From positions 1-22,913 of the forward strand of contig JAUIHJ010000019.1 in assembly GCA_030432015.1 (NCBI GenBank): 22,913 nt of DNA. Reading direction: 5' to 3'. The stretch's first letter is position 1. The number at the start of each line of letters is the position of its first letter. The notes under the pieces are model-generated. The model did not search any database. It was given only the letters and a program-made list of their open reading frames with translations, and had not been told where the DNA came from. A program made the translations under genes and the position numbers. The stretch is from a bacterium (GTDB lineage Bacteria; Planctomycetota; Planctomycetia; Pirellulales; Pirellulaceae). This document shows, one piece after another, positions 15,001 to 21,788 of this stretch.

Positions 15001-15444
15001 CTGTTCGGACTGGTCGCATTGACGGGCGTTGTGGTCAATGACTCGATCGTGCTAATCGATTTTATCAACAAGCGGCTGGCCGCCGGGGATGACTTGCGGG
15101 ACGCGATCATCGCAGGTGGGTCGCGACGTTTTCGCCCGGTGGTGCTGACCTCGCTGACGACGATTGCCGGCCTCACGCCGATCCTGTTGGAGACATCGTT
15201 CCAGGCGCAAATCTTGATCCCAATGGCCAATAGCCTGTGCTTCGGCCTGGCTTTGGCAACCGTGCTGGTCCTGGTGCTCGTGCCGGCCTTCTACTGGGTG
15301 TATGGTCGACTGGTGCTGGGGTATCCCGCCGATCCCGGGACAACCCCAACGCCGCAAGCCAATCATCCGCCGCACGTAGACGATTCGCGCGTGCCTGAAA
15401 GCGAGCCGGAACCGGACATGGATGCCGAAGTTGTGCCGACCTAA
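12061..15444 (+). CDS. RND family efflux permease
   Basis: A 1127-residue inner-membrane transporter of the AcrB/HAE type, about the usual length. I start it at the ATG at 12061, overlapping the adaptor stop and preceded by GGGAGAG; MKSIIKWAIHNSPAMNTLMV is a normal RND N-terminus. The first helix is followed by EVFPEFDLEVILITVPYPGASP, a family hallmark. The central helices contain GIVVDDAIVIGENIY with Asp404 and Asp405, matching the AcrB proton-relay aspartates. The second half has LTGVVVNDSIVLIDFINKR, with Asn993 and Asp994 where AcrB has Lys940 and Asn941. Two large periplasmic loops are present. It should use the proton gradient to export drugs or other hydrophobic compounds; the substrate is not predictable. 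The C-terminal ~45 residues are hydrophilic and Pro-rich. Confidence 0.93.
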   Translation: MKSIIKWAIHNSPAMNTLMVAVLVVGVAGLMGMRSEVFPEFDLEVILITVPYPGASPGEIEEGICQKLEEAVRAVDSIKKQTAVAQEGAGHLVLELEPRVNVQRVLNEVRSEIDRIPSFPDLAEDPEVKQISLRQVAIRLGVLGPVVASPEAAADTELALREVAERVRTDLLLLPSISQANLVGARDYQIDIEIPEETLRKYDLSLEQVAGIVRRENIELPGGSMKTASQEVLLRGKNKYLTGEEIAKIPLITRDDGLVLTVDDLGDVRDEFTDEAAINLIDGSPGLMITIDRTSNEDLLEICEQVHHYVDTVELPAGYKLITWQDTSVDVRDRMELLKWNGIQGLILVFIVLAIFLDLRLSFWVALGIPVAVLGSCAVLWATGQSLNMISLFAFLLALGIVVDDAIVIGENIYAHRQRGDDLMTAAVQGAYEVLPSVSASVSTTIIAFVPLLFVSGVMGKFIAVLPVAVIAMLVISLLESTFILPCHLAHTHHKFFRIFGVAFYLLRPLAWLVHAINGRMEHWLEMLIGRVYQPVLRWTLHHAMIVIALALALFIFTVAFVPAGITPWNIFPKLDSNWIQAKVTFPDGTPTAITDAATKRLEAALIEVNRGPAEQGEPLLKLVHRGVGEVVAPGSLGPDSRTSGSHVGMVFVELHDTSQRSLKSEDILAQWRAAADGISGFDSLTFGTPEMGPGGTAVEFKLVAPAEKMDQLEAAVEACKAELARADKYPGVVDLVDDSRPGKWEYQLQIKETAKSMGISTMDLAETVRASFYGAEVMRLQRGRHEVKLMVRYPERDRKSLASLDEIRMRTDDGDERPITEFAEFNVERGYSEINRVDQLRSITITADIVEGEGNARETVKELQLAMMGQPEPKALEKLAARLVVLVGGSQPEFDRQPGFLAQYPDVRVRWEGQAEQSNESMASLGMGFIVAMFSMFALLTLVFRSYLQPLIILCTIPFGLSGAILGHAAMGLPLTMFSLFGLVALTGVVVNDSIVLIDFINKRLAAGDDLRDAIIAGGSRRFRPVVLTSLTTIAGLTPILLETSFQAQILIPMANSLCFGLALATVLVLVLVPAFYWVYGRLVLGYPADPGTTPTPQANHPPHVDDSRVPESEPEPDMDAEVVPT

Positions 15445-15482
15445 CTGGCCGAGCGCGATTCAGCAGCGCACACCCCGTCAGC

Positions 15483-15499
15483 GGGACAGACACCTTTTT
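15483..15499 (+). repeat. GGGACAGACACC-T5 motif
   Basis: The string GGGACAGACACCTTTTT lies 40 nt after the RND permease stop, next to a short CCCG-TCAG-CGGG hairpin. Similar strings occur in many bacterial genomes near REP-associated transposase genes, as far as I recall. Here there is no transposase and only one copy. It could also be a weak terminator for the operon. Confidence 0.25.
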
Positions 15500-15664
15500 C
15501 GCCGGCCGGCCATTGGTCTGCAGCTAAATTTAATCGGCGGCAAAGTACGCGCCGGTCCCGGATCGTCGCCGAATTGCACTCGGTCATTTAGACCCCGCGG
15601 TGCAAACTCGGGAACGTGCCGTCTGGTCGCATGACCGGCGTACCGAGGCTCCCGGCGGGGGTCC

Positions 15665-17092
15665 TTACTTCTTACGCCGGGATGCGTTTTTCTTTCGCGG
15701 CCGTGACGAGGCCGCGTTGGGCGCGTTGGTCTTCGGCAGCCATGCCGCCAACTCGCGGCGGATCTTGGCCAATTCATCGCGCGGCGCCAAGTTTGTCCAT
15801 TCCTGTGGGTCCTGCTGGTGATCGTAGAGTTCCTCCGAGCCGTCGGCATAACGGATGTACCGCCAACGCTCGGAGCGAATCGTGTGATTGTTGCGACCGT
15901 GCGTGGTCAGCACAGGGCGATCCCAGGCGGCCTGGGGATTGTCGAGCAGTGGGCGAAGTGATCGACCTTCCAAATGATCTCCGACCGGCAGATGACAGAG
16001 ATCCGCCAAAGTCGGGTACACGTCCAGCAGCGAGACGGTTCGCCCGCAGACTCCGGGACGGTCCACGGCGGGGCCAGAGATCATGAGTGGTACCCGCGCC
16101 GCTTCGTCCCACAGGGCGAACTTGCGCCAATGGGACTTTTCTCCCAGGTGCCAGCCGTGATCGCCCCACAACACGACGATTGTGTTATCCGACATCGGTC
16201 CGTGCTCCAAGGCAGACAGCAGGCGACCGACTTGGGCATCGGCAAACGCAATGCTGGCGAGGTAACCCTGCACGGCGCGACGCCAGTTATCCGAAGCAAC
16301 TACTTTGCGATGGTCCCCGCCTGGATTTGCCATCTTCACCCCTGCCGCGGGGATATCCGCCAGGTCGTCTTCGCGGAATTGTGGCAGGGTAATCGACTCG
16401 AGCGGAAACTGGTCAAAGTATTTCTGAGGCACGAACCAGGGCAGGTGCGGGCGAAAAATGCCGCAGGCCAGAAATGTCGGCTGCTTCGGTTCTTGACTTA
16501 ACTCACTGATTGCCCAGTCGACAACACGATGATCGTCCATTTCCCGATCATCGACAGCCAGCGGCCCCCAATCGAAGTGCGCGGTATTTGCAATGCCGTT
16601 GAGTGGTCGATTTGGCGGGGCCGGATCACCTCGCTTTTTAAAATAGGACTGCCAAGACGCCGGGTCGTCAAAGCCGCCATGGAAGATTTTTCCGCCTCCG
16701 ATGGCCCGGTAGCCGTGTGCGGAAAAATGCTGCGGCAGGGTAACTGCGGTGGGCAGCGCTGGACGCCAGGGCTGACTGTTCAGATAGACACCCGATGTGG
16801 ACGGTCGGATTCCTGTCAGCAAGGCAGCGCGGGAAGGATTGCAGGCCGGTGCAGCGCAGTACGCCCGTGTAAACAGGACGGACCGTCCAGCCAGACGATC
16901 GATATTGGGAGTGCGACAATCCGGGTGGCCACCCAGGCAACCGATCCAGTCATTCAGGTCGTCAATAGCGATGAACAGTACATGAGGATGCTGCGGACCA
17001 GGTTCCGCAGCCAGCGTAGGCGTCAATGTCATGAACAACCATGCACTAACGAAGATGAGAAATCCCACGGGATTCCGAGTGGAATGGTGCAT
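15665..17092 (-). CDS. Sulfatase, iduronate-2-sulfatase-like
   Basis: A 475-residue exported arylsulfatase-superfamily enzyme, started at the ATG at 17092; a TTG seven codons upstream is less likely. A signal peptide covers about residues 1-29 and ends in TLAAE. The metal-site aspartates are in IAIDDLNDW (Asp44, Asp45). The formylglycine signature CNPSR has Cys84, which needs oxidation by a formylglycine-generating enzyme. The second metal-binding cluster is LWGDHGWHLGEKSHWRKF (Asp311, His312). The pattern GCLGGHPDCRTPNIDRLAGR and SGVYLNSQPW is typical of the iduronate-2-sulfatase-like branch, which planctomycetes carry in many copies for algal sulfated polysaccharides. The true substrate is unknown. 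The C-terminus is Lys/Arg-rich. It is convergent with the RND operon. Confidence 0.92.
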   Translation of the reverse strand: MHHSTRNPVGFLIFVSAWLFMTLTPTLAAEPGPQHPHVLFIAIDDLNDWIGCLGGHPDCRTPNIDRLAGRSVLFTRAYCAAPACNPSRAALLTGIRPSTSGVYLNSQPWRPALPTAVTLPQHFSAHGYRAIGGGKIFHGGFDDPASWQSYFKKRGDPAPPNRPLNGIANTAHFDWGPLAVDDREMDDHRVVDWAISELSQEPKQPTFLACGIFRPHLPWFVPQKYFDQFPLESITLPQFREDDLADIPAAGVKMANPGGDHRKVVASDNWRRAVQGYLASIAFADAQVGRLLSALEHGPMSDNTIVVLWGDHGWHLGEKSHWRKFALWDEAARVPLMISGPAVDRPGVCGRTVSLLDVYPTLADLCHLPVGDHLEGRSLRPLLDNPQAAWDRPVLTTHGRNNHTIRSERWRYIRYADGSEELYDHQQDPQEWTNLAPRDELAKIRRELAAWLPKTNAPNAASSRPRKKNASRRKK

Positions 17093-17719
17093 GTCAGTCC
17101 GCCATTGGTGCAAAGTTTGGTTGCGAGTTCAGAATACGAGTCTTATGAATCTGCCCAAAAACGCAGGTTGGCAATCACGGAAATGGTCGCTGTCTGCAGG
17201 CCGCGGGCCGTCGCAACGCCTGGCAAGAACGCAGCACGTGTCCGCCGGAAACCAGCCAAGCCTCATCCGCTCGCGAGGGGTTGGCCCCTCGATTCTCAAA
17301 AAATGATGGCCACTCGGTCAGCGGTTCGAGAAATTTAGCCGCGTCCCGGCTGAACTTCAAACAGAATACGAATTTTCTTTGACGATTCGTTTCTGAACCG
17401 CCGGTCAACCGATCGTGCATTGTTCGCCGAGCGAACGGCGCGCGGCAACGATTTTTGGGGCGGTGATTGGCGGGTCTCGGCGGAGTTTTCCACCTGTTTC
17501 AGGGCGTCGTGTCCTTGACGAACATACCTCGTATGCAAAGAATCAAACGAGCACCAGATTTGGTGCCCACACCACAACCGGTGATGTCAGTCCCCCCTCT
17601 TCCCACCTCGCGGGACTGTTACTTCACCAATTAGCAGGCAGCTATCGAGATGCTCGCCAAGCTTCGTGATTTCTTAACAAACTCCACATGCCTTATTGAT
17701 AGCAGCGACTTAGGAACAC
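17093..17719. other. Long divergent intergenic region
   Basis: A 627-bp gap between the sulfatase and the HhH-like gene. No gene was seen in either strand. It contains a 7-bp perfect hairpin at 17274-17291 and, near its right end, TTAACA (17674-17679) with only poor -10 candidates after it. Promoters of both flanking genes should lie here. Confidence 0.4.
17274..17291. repeat. Perfect hairpin CGAGGGG-TTGG-CCCCTCG
   Basis: A 7-bp inverted repeat with a 4-nt loop. Neither strand has a T-run after it, so it is not a standard terminator. The surrounding AGCCTCATCCGCTCG context could be one copy of a REP-like intergenic repeat; there is no second copy in the window that I noticed. Confidence 0.4.
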
Positions 17720-18838
17720 ATGGAAGTTTCCCAGGAGCCCGTTATGCACGTGGTGAGTGCCACCGCAACCGATCAGTTTTCGCTCATGTCCGCATTTGAC
17801 GAGATTCGCAGCCAACTCGTTGCAAATCCGGGCCTCACCTGCGCGCAAAAACCAATTTCGCATTGGGCGCGCCAGGGCGACCGACGTCTGCCCTACGCGT
17901 TGTTGCAGCACACCGTCATGGAACTCGTCAACACTCCGTATGCTGAGCTGGCCTCGACGCCCGGCATCGGACCTAAGAAACTTGCCTCATTGCTTTCCCT
18001 CTTGCAACGCGCGCTCAATGATCGCGCACCGGTTTCAGCGCTGTCGGCTCACTCCTTGGATCAGGCAGCCACGCCTCAGAGTCCGTTCGATGCCAACGCC
18101 GTTTCTGAATCGAGTTGGGAAGCCTGGCGTGCTACGGTGCGCAAGCGAGGTCTCGAAAACCAGACCATCGGCCAGCTTGCTCCGTCGCTGGTGGACTTGC
18201 CGACGGTGATCTGGGCGACCGAGTTGGGTGCGTACTTGGATTTATCGCTCGCCGATCTGCGAGCTCTCAAGACGCATGGCGAAAAACGCGTGCAGAAAGT
18301 GCTGGAGGTGTTCTCCATTGTCCACGCGGTATTCGATGGCGCTGGCAGCCACCCGAAATTTGCGATGGCGCTGCGTCCCAGCTTTGTGCTGCCGATCGAG
18401 TCGTGGATTCAACAGCAACTGGATTGCGCATCAATCCCAGTAGCTCAGGATCTGCGCGATCATCTGACGCTGCCGCTACTCAATCAGATACAAATTGATG
18501 GTGGCGACACCGTCCATCAGCTCGCCTGCGGCCGGCTGGGAATCGAATCCGGTCCGGAAAGCGTTCGCAGCCAAGCGGCACAATTGAACGTAACACGTGC
18601 GAGAGTCTATCAACTGCTGGAAACGTGTGCGGAAATCTTGCAGTTGCGTTGGCCAGAGGGCCGCCGCCAGTTGGCCGACCTGTCTGACAAACTGGCCGTC
18701 CTCGCCGCTGACGACCCCTGCCGCCTGCTCCTGCAAGCGACAAGGTCACTGGTGTTTCCCGAACGGTTCGTCCAACAGGCCGCCTCCGTGACGACGTCGT
18801 GCGACAACGTTGAGGAGCCGGCCACCGTGCGATCGTGA
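17720..18838 (+). CDS. Unrecognised protein with HhH-like and sigma-region-4-like segments
   Basis: A 372-residue soluble protein I cannot assign to a family. STPGIGPKKLASLLSLL (about residues 79-95) looks like a helix-hairpin-helix DNA-binding motif. LKTHGEKRVQKVLEVF (183-198) resembles a second one. ESVRSQAAQLNVTRARVYQLL (280-300) looks like the recognition helix-turn-helix of sigma region 4 (the pattern rEiAxxLgvtrxRVxQ). Together they suggest a DNA-binding or transcription-associated protein. No membrane segment or catalytic motif is visible. TAGGA lies just before the ATG at 17720, but an in-frame ATG at 17744 has a better AGGAG 6 nt upstream, so the true N-terminus may be eight residues shorter. 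It is flanked by a 627-bp gap and a convergent pepT, so it appears monocistronic. Confidence 0.7.
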   Translation: MEVSQEPVMHVVSATATDQFSLMSAFDEIRSQLVANPGLTCAQKPISHWARQGDRRLPYALLQHTVMELVNTPYAELASTPGIGPKKLASLLSLLQRALNDRAPVSALSAHSLDQAATPQSPFDANAVSESSWEAWRATVRKRGLENQTIGQLAPSLVDLPTVIWATELGAYLDLSLADLRALKTHGEKRVQKVLEVFSIVHAVFDGAGSHPKFAMALRPSFVLPIESWIQQQLDCASIPVAQDLRDHLTLPLLNQIQIDGGDTVHQLACGRLGIESGPESVRSQAAQLNVTRARVYQLLETCAEILQLRWPEGRRQLADLSDKLAVLAADDPCRLLLQATRSLVFPERFVQQAASVTTSCDNVEEPATVRS

Positions 18839-18908
18839 GATCGGGCGACCACCTCGCATTGCGGCGGGGCGGTCTTGCGGACGATGTGAATGCCCGCGCG
18901 TAACGCGA

Positions 18909-18941
18909 CGTGATCCCGTCACGATTGACGTGGATTGACGT
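18909..18941. repeat. Tandem GATTGACGT repeats
   Basis: GATTGACGT occurs at 18923-18931 and 18933-18941, a 10-bp period, next to the short inverted repeat CGTGA-TCCCG-TCACG (18909-18923). It lies between convergent genes, so promoter function is not expected. It may be chance. Confidence 0.2.
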
Positions 18942-19049
18942 CGGCACTTCGCATGCCGCGCCGCGACATCATGCACATCGCACTGACCTGGCACTCCTGG
19001 AGCATGCGGTATTCGCGACCTCAATGCCGCGTGTCCGCAACCTCAAGAA

Positions 19050-20309
19050 TCACACCTGAGGTCGCACATCGTCAGGCAGACCCCAAATCTGCACCAGTTC
19101 GACAAGCACTTCGGTGGCCCGAGTGATCTCTTCCAGGCACACCCATTCCAATGGCGAATGAGGGTTATGCTGACCGACCGAAAGATTGGGAGTCGGCAGC
19201 CCCTTCGCGGTTAGTTGCGATCCATCGGTACCACCGCGAATGATGGTTAGCGCTGGGTTCCTGCCCAGGCGTTCGTGTGCGATTCGCGCGTATTCCACAG
19301 CCCGAGGCTCTTGATGCAGGCCTTCGCGCATGTTGCGATACTGGGAGCGGACCTCCACGGTGACCGTGCAGCCGGGAATCGCTGCCTCGACTTCCCGTCC
19401 CAACTGCCGCAATTGTTGGGCATATTCGGTCAGTGCGGCCGCCTCGAAATCGCGCAGCAAGACATGAATCGTTGTTTCCGCGACGCCGCCTTCAATTCGA
19501 TACGGATGCAAGAATCCGTCGCGGCCGTCGGTCGTTTCAGGTGACAGCTGCGCCCGTGGCATGCGGGCGACGAATTCTGCGGCGCCGCGTACCGCGTTGA
19601 CCATCCGATCCTTGCCGACCGATGGGTGGATGTTGACCCCGTGCACGGTAACCGTTGCCATGTCTGCGGAAAACGTTTCTACATCGAGTTGGTCGGCGCC
19701 AGGTCCGTCAAGCGTGTAAGCTGCCGCCGCCTGCAGGGCATGCACATCGACAAAATCAACGCCGCGGCCAATTTCCTCGTCACAGGTGAACAGGATGGTA
19801 ATCGGGCCATGCGGCACGTCCGGGTTTTCACGCAGCGTATCCGCCAGTTCCATGATCGCGGCAATCCCCGCCTTGTCGTCGCCGCCAAGCAAGGTTGTAC
19901 CGTCGGTTGTTACCAGCGTCAGGCCCCGCAGTCCGTTCAACTCGGGGTTATCCGCGACTCGAATCACGCGCGCTGGGTCGCCTGGCAGCGAAATGTCACC
20001 GCCCTGGTACCCTTCGATCACCTGCGGCTTGACGTTTCGCCCGGTGGTTTCCGGGGAGGTATCGAGGTGGGCGTTGAACACGATCGACGGTCCCAAGACG
20101 CCTGTGGTGGCCGGAATCGTTGCGGTCACGATGCCGTTTTCATCCTGTTTCGCATCGGTGGCGCCGCACCTGATGAGTTCGTCAACCAGCATCGCACCCA
20201 ATTCCAGTTGACCCGAACTGCTGGGATAGCGGTCAGCGTCATCCACCGCGGTTGTGTCGATGCGGACGTACCGCAGGAATCGTTGCAAAAGTCTTGGTTG
20301 ATTGACCAT
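19050..20309 (-). CDS. pepT: Peptidase T (tripeptide aminopeptidase)
   Basis: A 419-residue M20-family zinc peptidase, close to the usual ~410. I start it at the ATG at 20309, with GGAGA 5 nt upstream; MVNQPRLLQRFLRYVRIDT is a normal PepT start, while the open frame further upstream is not family-like. Metal and catalytic residues can be placed: His81 and Asp83 in NAHLDTSPE, Asp144 in LLGGDDKAG, Glu178 and Glu179 in TCDEEIGRG, Asp201 in TLDGPG, and a late His in SVGQHNPHSPLEW. The dimerisation insert lies between. It removes N-terminal residues from tripeptides in the cytoplasm. It is divergent from the lipoate ligase-like gene, sharing a 93-bp gap. Confidence 0.95.
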   Translation of the reverse strand: MVNQPRLLQRFLRYVRIDTTAVDDADRYPSSSGQLELGAMLVDELIRCGATDAKQDENGIVTATIPATTGVLGPSIVFNAHLDTSPETTGRNVKPQVIEGYQGGDISLPGDPARVIRVADNPELNGLRGLTLVTTDGTTLLGGDDKAGIAAIMELADTLRENPDVPHGPITILFTCDEEIGRGVDFVDVHALQAAAAYTLDGPGADQLDVETFSADMATVTVHGVNIHPSVGKDRMVNAVRGAAEFVARMPRAQLSPETTDGRDGFLHPYRIEGGVAETTIHVLLRDFEAAALTEYAQQLRQLGREVEAAIPGCTVTVEVRSQYRNMREGLHQEPRAVEYARIAHERLGRNPALTIIRGGTDGSQLTAKGLPTPNLSVGQHNPHSPLEWVCLEEITRATEVLVELVQIWGLPDDVRPQV

Positions 20310-20402
20310 GTGTTCTCCAGCGACGGGCTCTACAATGCTCCTACAATACAACGACCGGCCTTCGCCACAAGCCGCCTGCACCGTCAAGGGATTCCCAAAT
20401 CG

Positions 20403-21125
20403 ATGAAACTGCTGGAGCTAACCCTGGAGACTCCCGAGGAGAACTTGGCGTTGGATGAGGCCTTGCTGGAACAGGCAGAAGCGGGTAACCATCCCGTCGA
20501 AATGCTGCGGCTGTGGGAGTCGCCCGAGTACGTGGTGGTACTCGGCCGGTCGTCCGACGCCAGTGCAGAGGTCAATCTGCCAGCCTGCCGCGAGCGCGGC
20601 ATCCCCGTGCTGCGCCGATCCAGTGGCGGGACAACCGTCTTGATTGGCCCCGGCTGCCTGATGTATGCGGTGGTGTTGAGCTATCAATGTCATCCCCAGC
20701 TACGCATGATCGAGAAAGCACATGAATTTGTCCTCGAGCATCTTCGTCGCGCCATCGCGTCCCAGGTTGCCGACGTCGTCGCGTCCGGGACCAGCGATCT
20801 GACGTTAGACCTGCGGAAGTGCTCGGGGAATAGCCTCAGGTGCCGCCAGCGGCACCTGCTGTATCATGGCACGGTGGTCTACGACCTTTCGACGGCCGTA
20901 ATGGCCGAGTGTTTAGGAACACCGCCGCGCCAACCAGCCTACCGACAGGGACGCGTCCATCAAGATTTTGTTGCCAACATTCCCATCGATCCAGTTGTGC
21001 TCCGCAGCACGTTGGCCGGCGTTTGGGGAGCTGATTCGCCGCTGCATGATCCGCCGTTGAACGAGACGCGGCGCATCGCCGCGGCCAGGTATTCGCAAGC
21101 CAACTGGCGAATCGAAACCGGCTGA
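20403..21125 (+). CDS. Lipoate-protein ligase A-like protein
   Basis: A 240-residue protein of the biotin/lipoate ligase fold (LplA/LipL/LipM group). The start at 20403 (MKLLELTLETPEENLALDEALL) matches family N-termini; the frame is open far upstream but that part is antisense to pepT. Typical motifs are present: RRSSGGTTVLIGPGCLMY (71-88), the probable catalytic Lys139 in RKCSGNSL, and HGTVVYDL (155-162). It is short and lacks the C-terminal accessory domain of E. coli LplA, so it may be a ligase needing a separate partner or an amidotransferase/octanoyltransferase relative. The role would be lipoylation of dehydrogenase complexes or GcvH. Two TACAAT boxes (20331, 20342) lie in the gap to pepT. 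The Shine-Dalgarno is weak. Confidence 0.85.
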   Translation: MKLLELTLETPEENLALDEALLEQAEAGNHPVEMLRLWESPEYVVVLGRSSDASAEVNLPACRERGIPVLRRSSGGTTVLIGPGCLMYAVVLSYQCHPQLRMIEKAHEFVLEHLRRAIASQVADVVASGTSDLTLDLRKCSGNSLRCRQRHLLYHGTVVYDLSTAVMAECLGTPPRQPAYRQGRVHQDFVANIPIDPVVLRSTLAGVWGADSPLHDPPLNETRRIAAARYSQANWRIETG

Positions 21126-21352
21126 ATGCTAGCCATCAAACATCGGCTTCCAACCCGAAACCGCCCCAACGTTGTTGGTCTGTCATGTGCGATTCCGTGA
21201 TCGTTCGTTTTCCAATGAGTTGCTCTTGGCGACCACGACTGGAGCTGGCTGGAGACCGTCGTCGGGCCAAGCATCGCGTCGCAGAGTGGCGCGGTTCCGA
21301 TCGGCACAACTGGTGGCGACAACGGACCGAGCCAGTGGCGAGACACCCCGAA

Positions 21353-21396
21353 GCAAGAAAAAGAGAAGCCTCCGACCTGGGCAGAGGTCGAAGGCT
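21353..21396 (-). terminator. Rho-independent terminator of the small RNA
   Basis: Arms 21367-21378 and 21385-21396 pair over 12 positions around a 6-nt loop. On the plus strand one pair (72/91) is a C-A mismatch; on the minus strand it becomes a G-U pair, so the stem is complete only in minus-strand RNA. It is followed on that strand by TTCTCTTTTTCTTG, a broken but long pyrimidine run. Confidence 0.65.
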
Positions 21397-21456
21397 CTTG
21401 GACGTTGAGTGTAGGTTGGGGTAAGAACCTTTCACTCATCGTAAAGTGGCATGCCG
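21353..21456 (-). ncRNA. Candidate small RNA of about 100 nt
   Basis: A near-consensus promoter on the minus strand ends at 21463 and a terminator ends near 21353, leaving a transcript of roughly 100 nt starting near 21456. The RNA contains an ATG (21439) but no Shine-Dalgarno before it, and that frame runs through the terminator stem, so I favour a noncoding RNA. It lies between the lipoate ligase-like gene and glyA and points away from glyA. Target and family are unknown. Confidence 0.55.
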
Positions 21457-21462
21457 TCGCTA

Positions 21463-21491
21463 ATTATACGGACCGTGCATGGCCCTGGCAA
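21463..21491 (-). promoter_or_regulatory. Strong sigma-70-type promoter, minus strand
   Basis: TTGCCA (21486-21491) and TATAAT (21463-21468), read on the minus strand, are separated by exactly 17 bp. The -10 is perfect and the -35 has 5 of 6 consensus bases. It is the best promoter I found in the window, and the only thing downstream before a terminator is a ~100-nt RNA. Confidence 0.7.
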
Positions 21492-21544
21492 CACCGAAAG
21501 AATATTCCTGCAAATATTGGTGGATGATTTTAATGTGCACCATG

Positions 21545-21562
21545 CTGTGCGAATTCGCACAG
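21545..21562. promoter_or_regulatory. Perfect 18-bp palindrome upstream of glyA
   Basis: CTGTGCGAATTCGCACAG is perfectly symmetric with no spacer. It lies 227 bp before the glyA start and 54 bp upstream of the -35 of the minus-strand small RNA promoter. Such symmetry usually marks a dimeric regulator site. The regulator and which promoter it serves are unknown. Confidence 0.45.
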
Positions 21563-21788
21563 TTCGCGGGTCGCATTCACGCAGTTGAACGATCGCGGCT
21601 TGCGGCTCGGCGGAATCGTCTCCGGCGACAGCGCGACGAAAATGTTGCAGACCCTTGGCAATTCCCCACTTAACTCCCCAATTGACGAACCGCCTGGTAC
21701 CTCCAACAATGCAGAAAATGTGGACCCGCCCCTGTGGCCGAACTGGATGCTTGGGGGCGTCATTCAGGATTCGAGCGACCTAACCCAG

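Larger units (their letters stand above)
21126..21788. other. Intergenic region with a minus-strand small RNA unit
   Basis: This 663-bp gap holds no clear protein gene. On the minus strand it has a promoter (21463-21491), a short transcript and a terminator (21353-21396). A perfect 18-bp palindrome (21545-21562) lies between that promoter and glyA. The glyA frame is open upstream from 21534, but no convincing start or ribosome binding site appears in that part. Confidence 0.5.

Noticed and set aside
15483..15499. Mobile-element remnant suggested by GGGACAGACACC
   Set aside because: Only one short motif, no transposase, no second copy or target duplication; kept as a low-confidence repeat only.
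16529..17338. 269-codon plus-strand frame
   Set aside because: Antisense to the N-terminal half of a clear sulfatase, with Arg/Cys-rich composition and no domain.
18909..18941. GATTGACGT tandem pair as an operator
   Set aside because: It lies between convergent genes, where no promoter is expected, and is short enough to be chance.
19626..20402. Long open frame upstream of and in frame with the lipoate ligase-like gene
   Set aside because: It is antisense to pepT over its conserved catalytic region, and the family N-terminus begins at 20403.
20310..20402. Two TACAAT boxes as a defined promoter for pepT or the ligase gene
   Set aside because: Neither has a recognisable -35 at 16-18 bp on either strand, so no promoter was assigned.
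20960..21439. Minus-strand frame starting MSERFLPQP in the small RNA
   Set aside because: No Shine-Dalgarno, runs straight through the terminator stem and into the antisense of the lipoate ligase gene.
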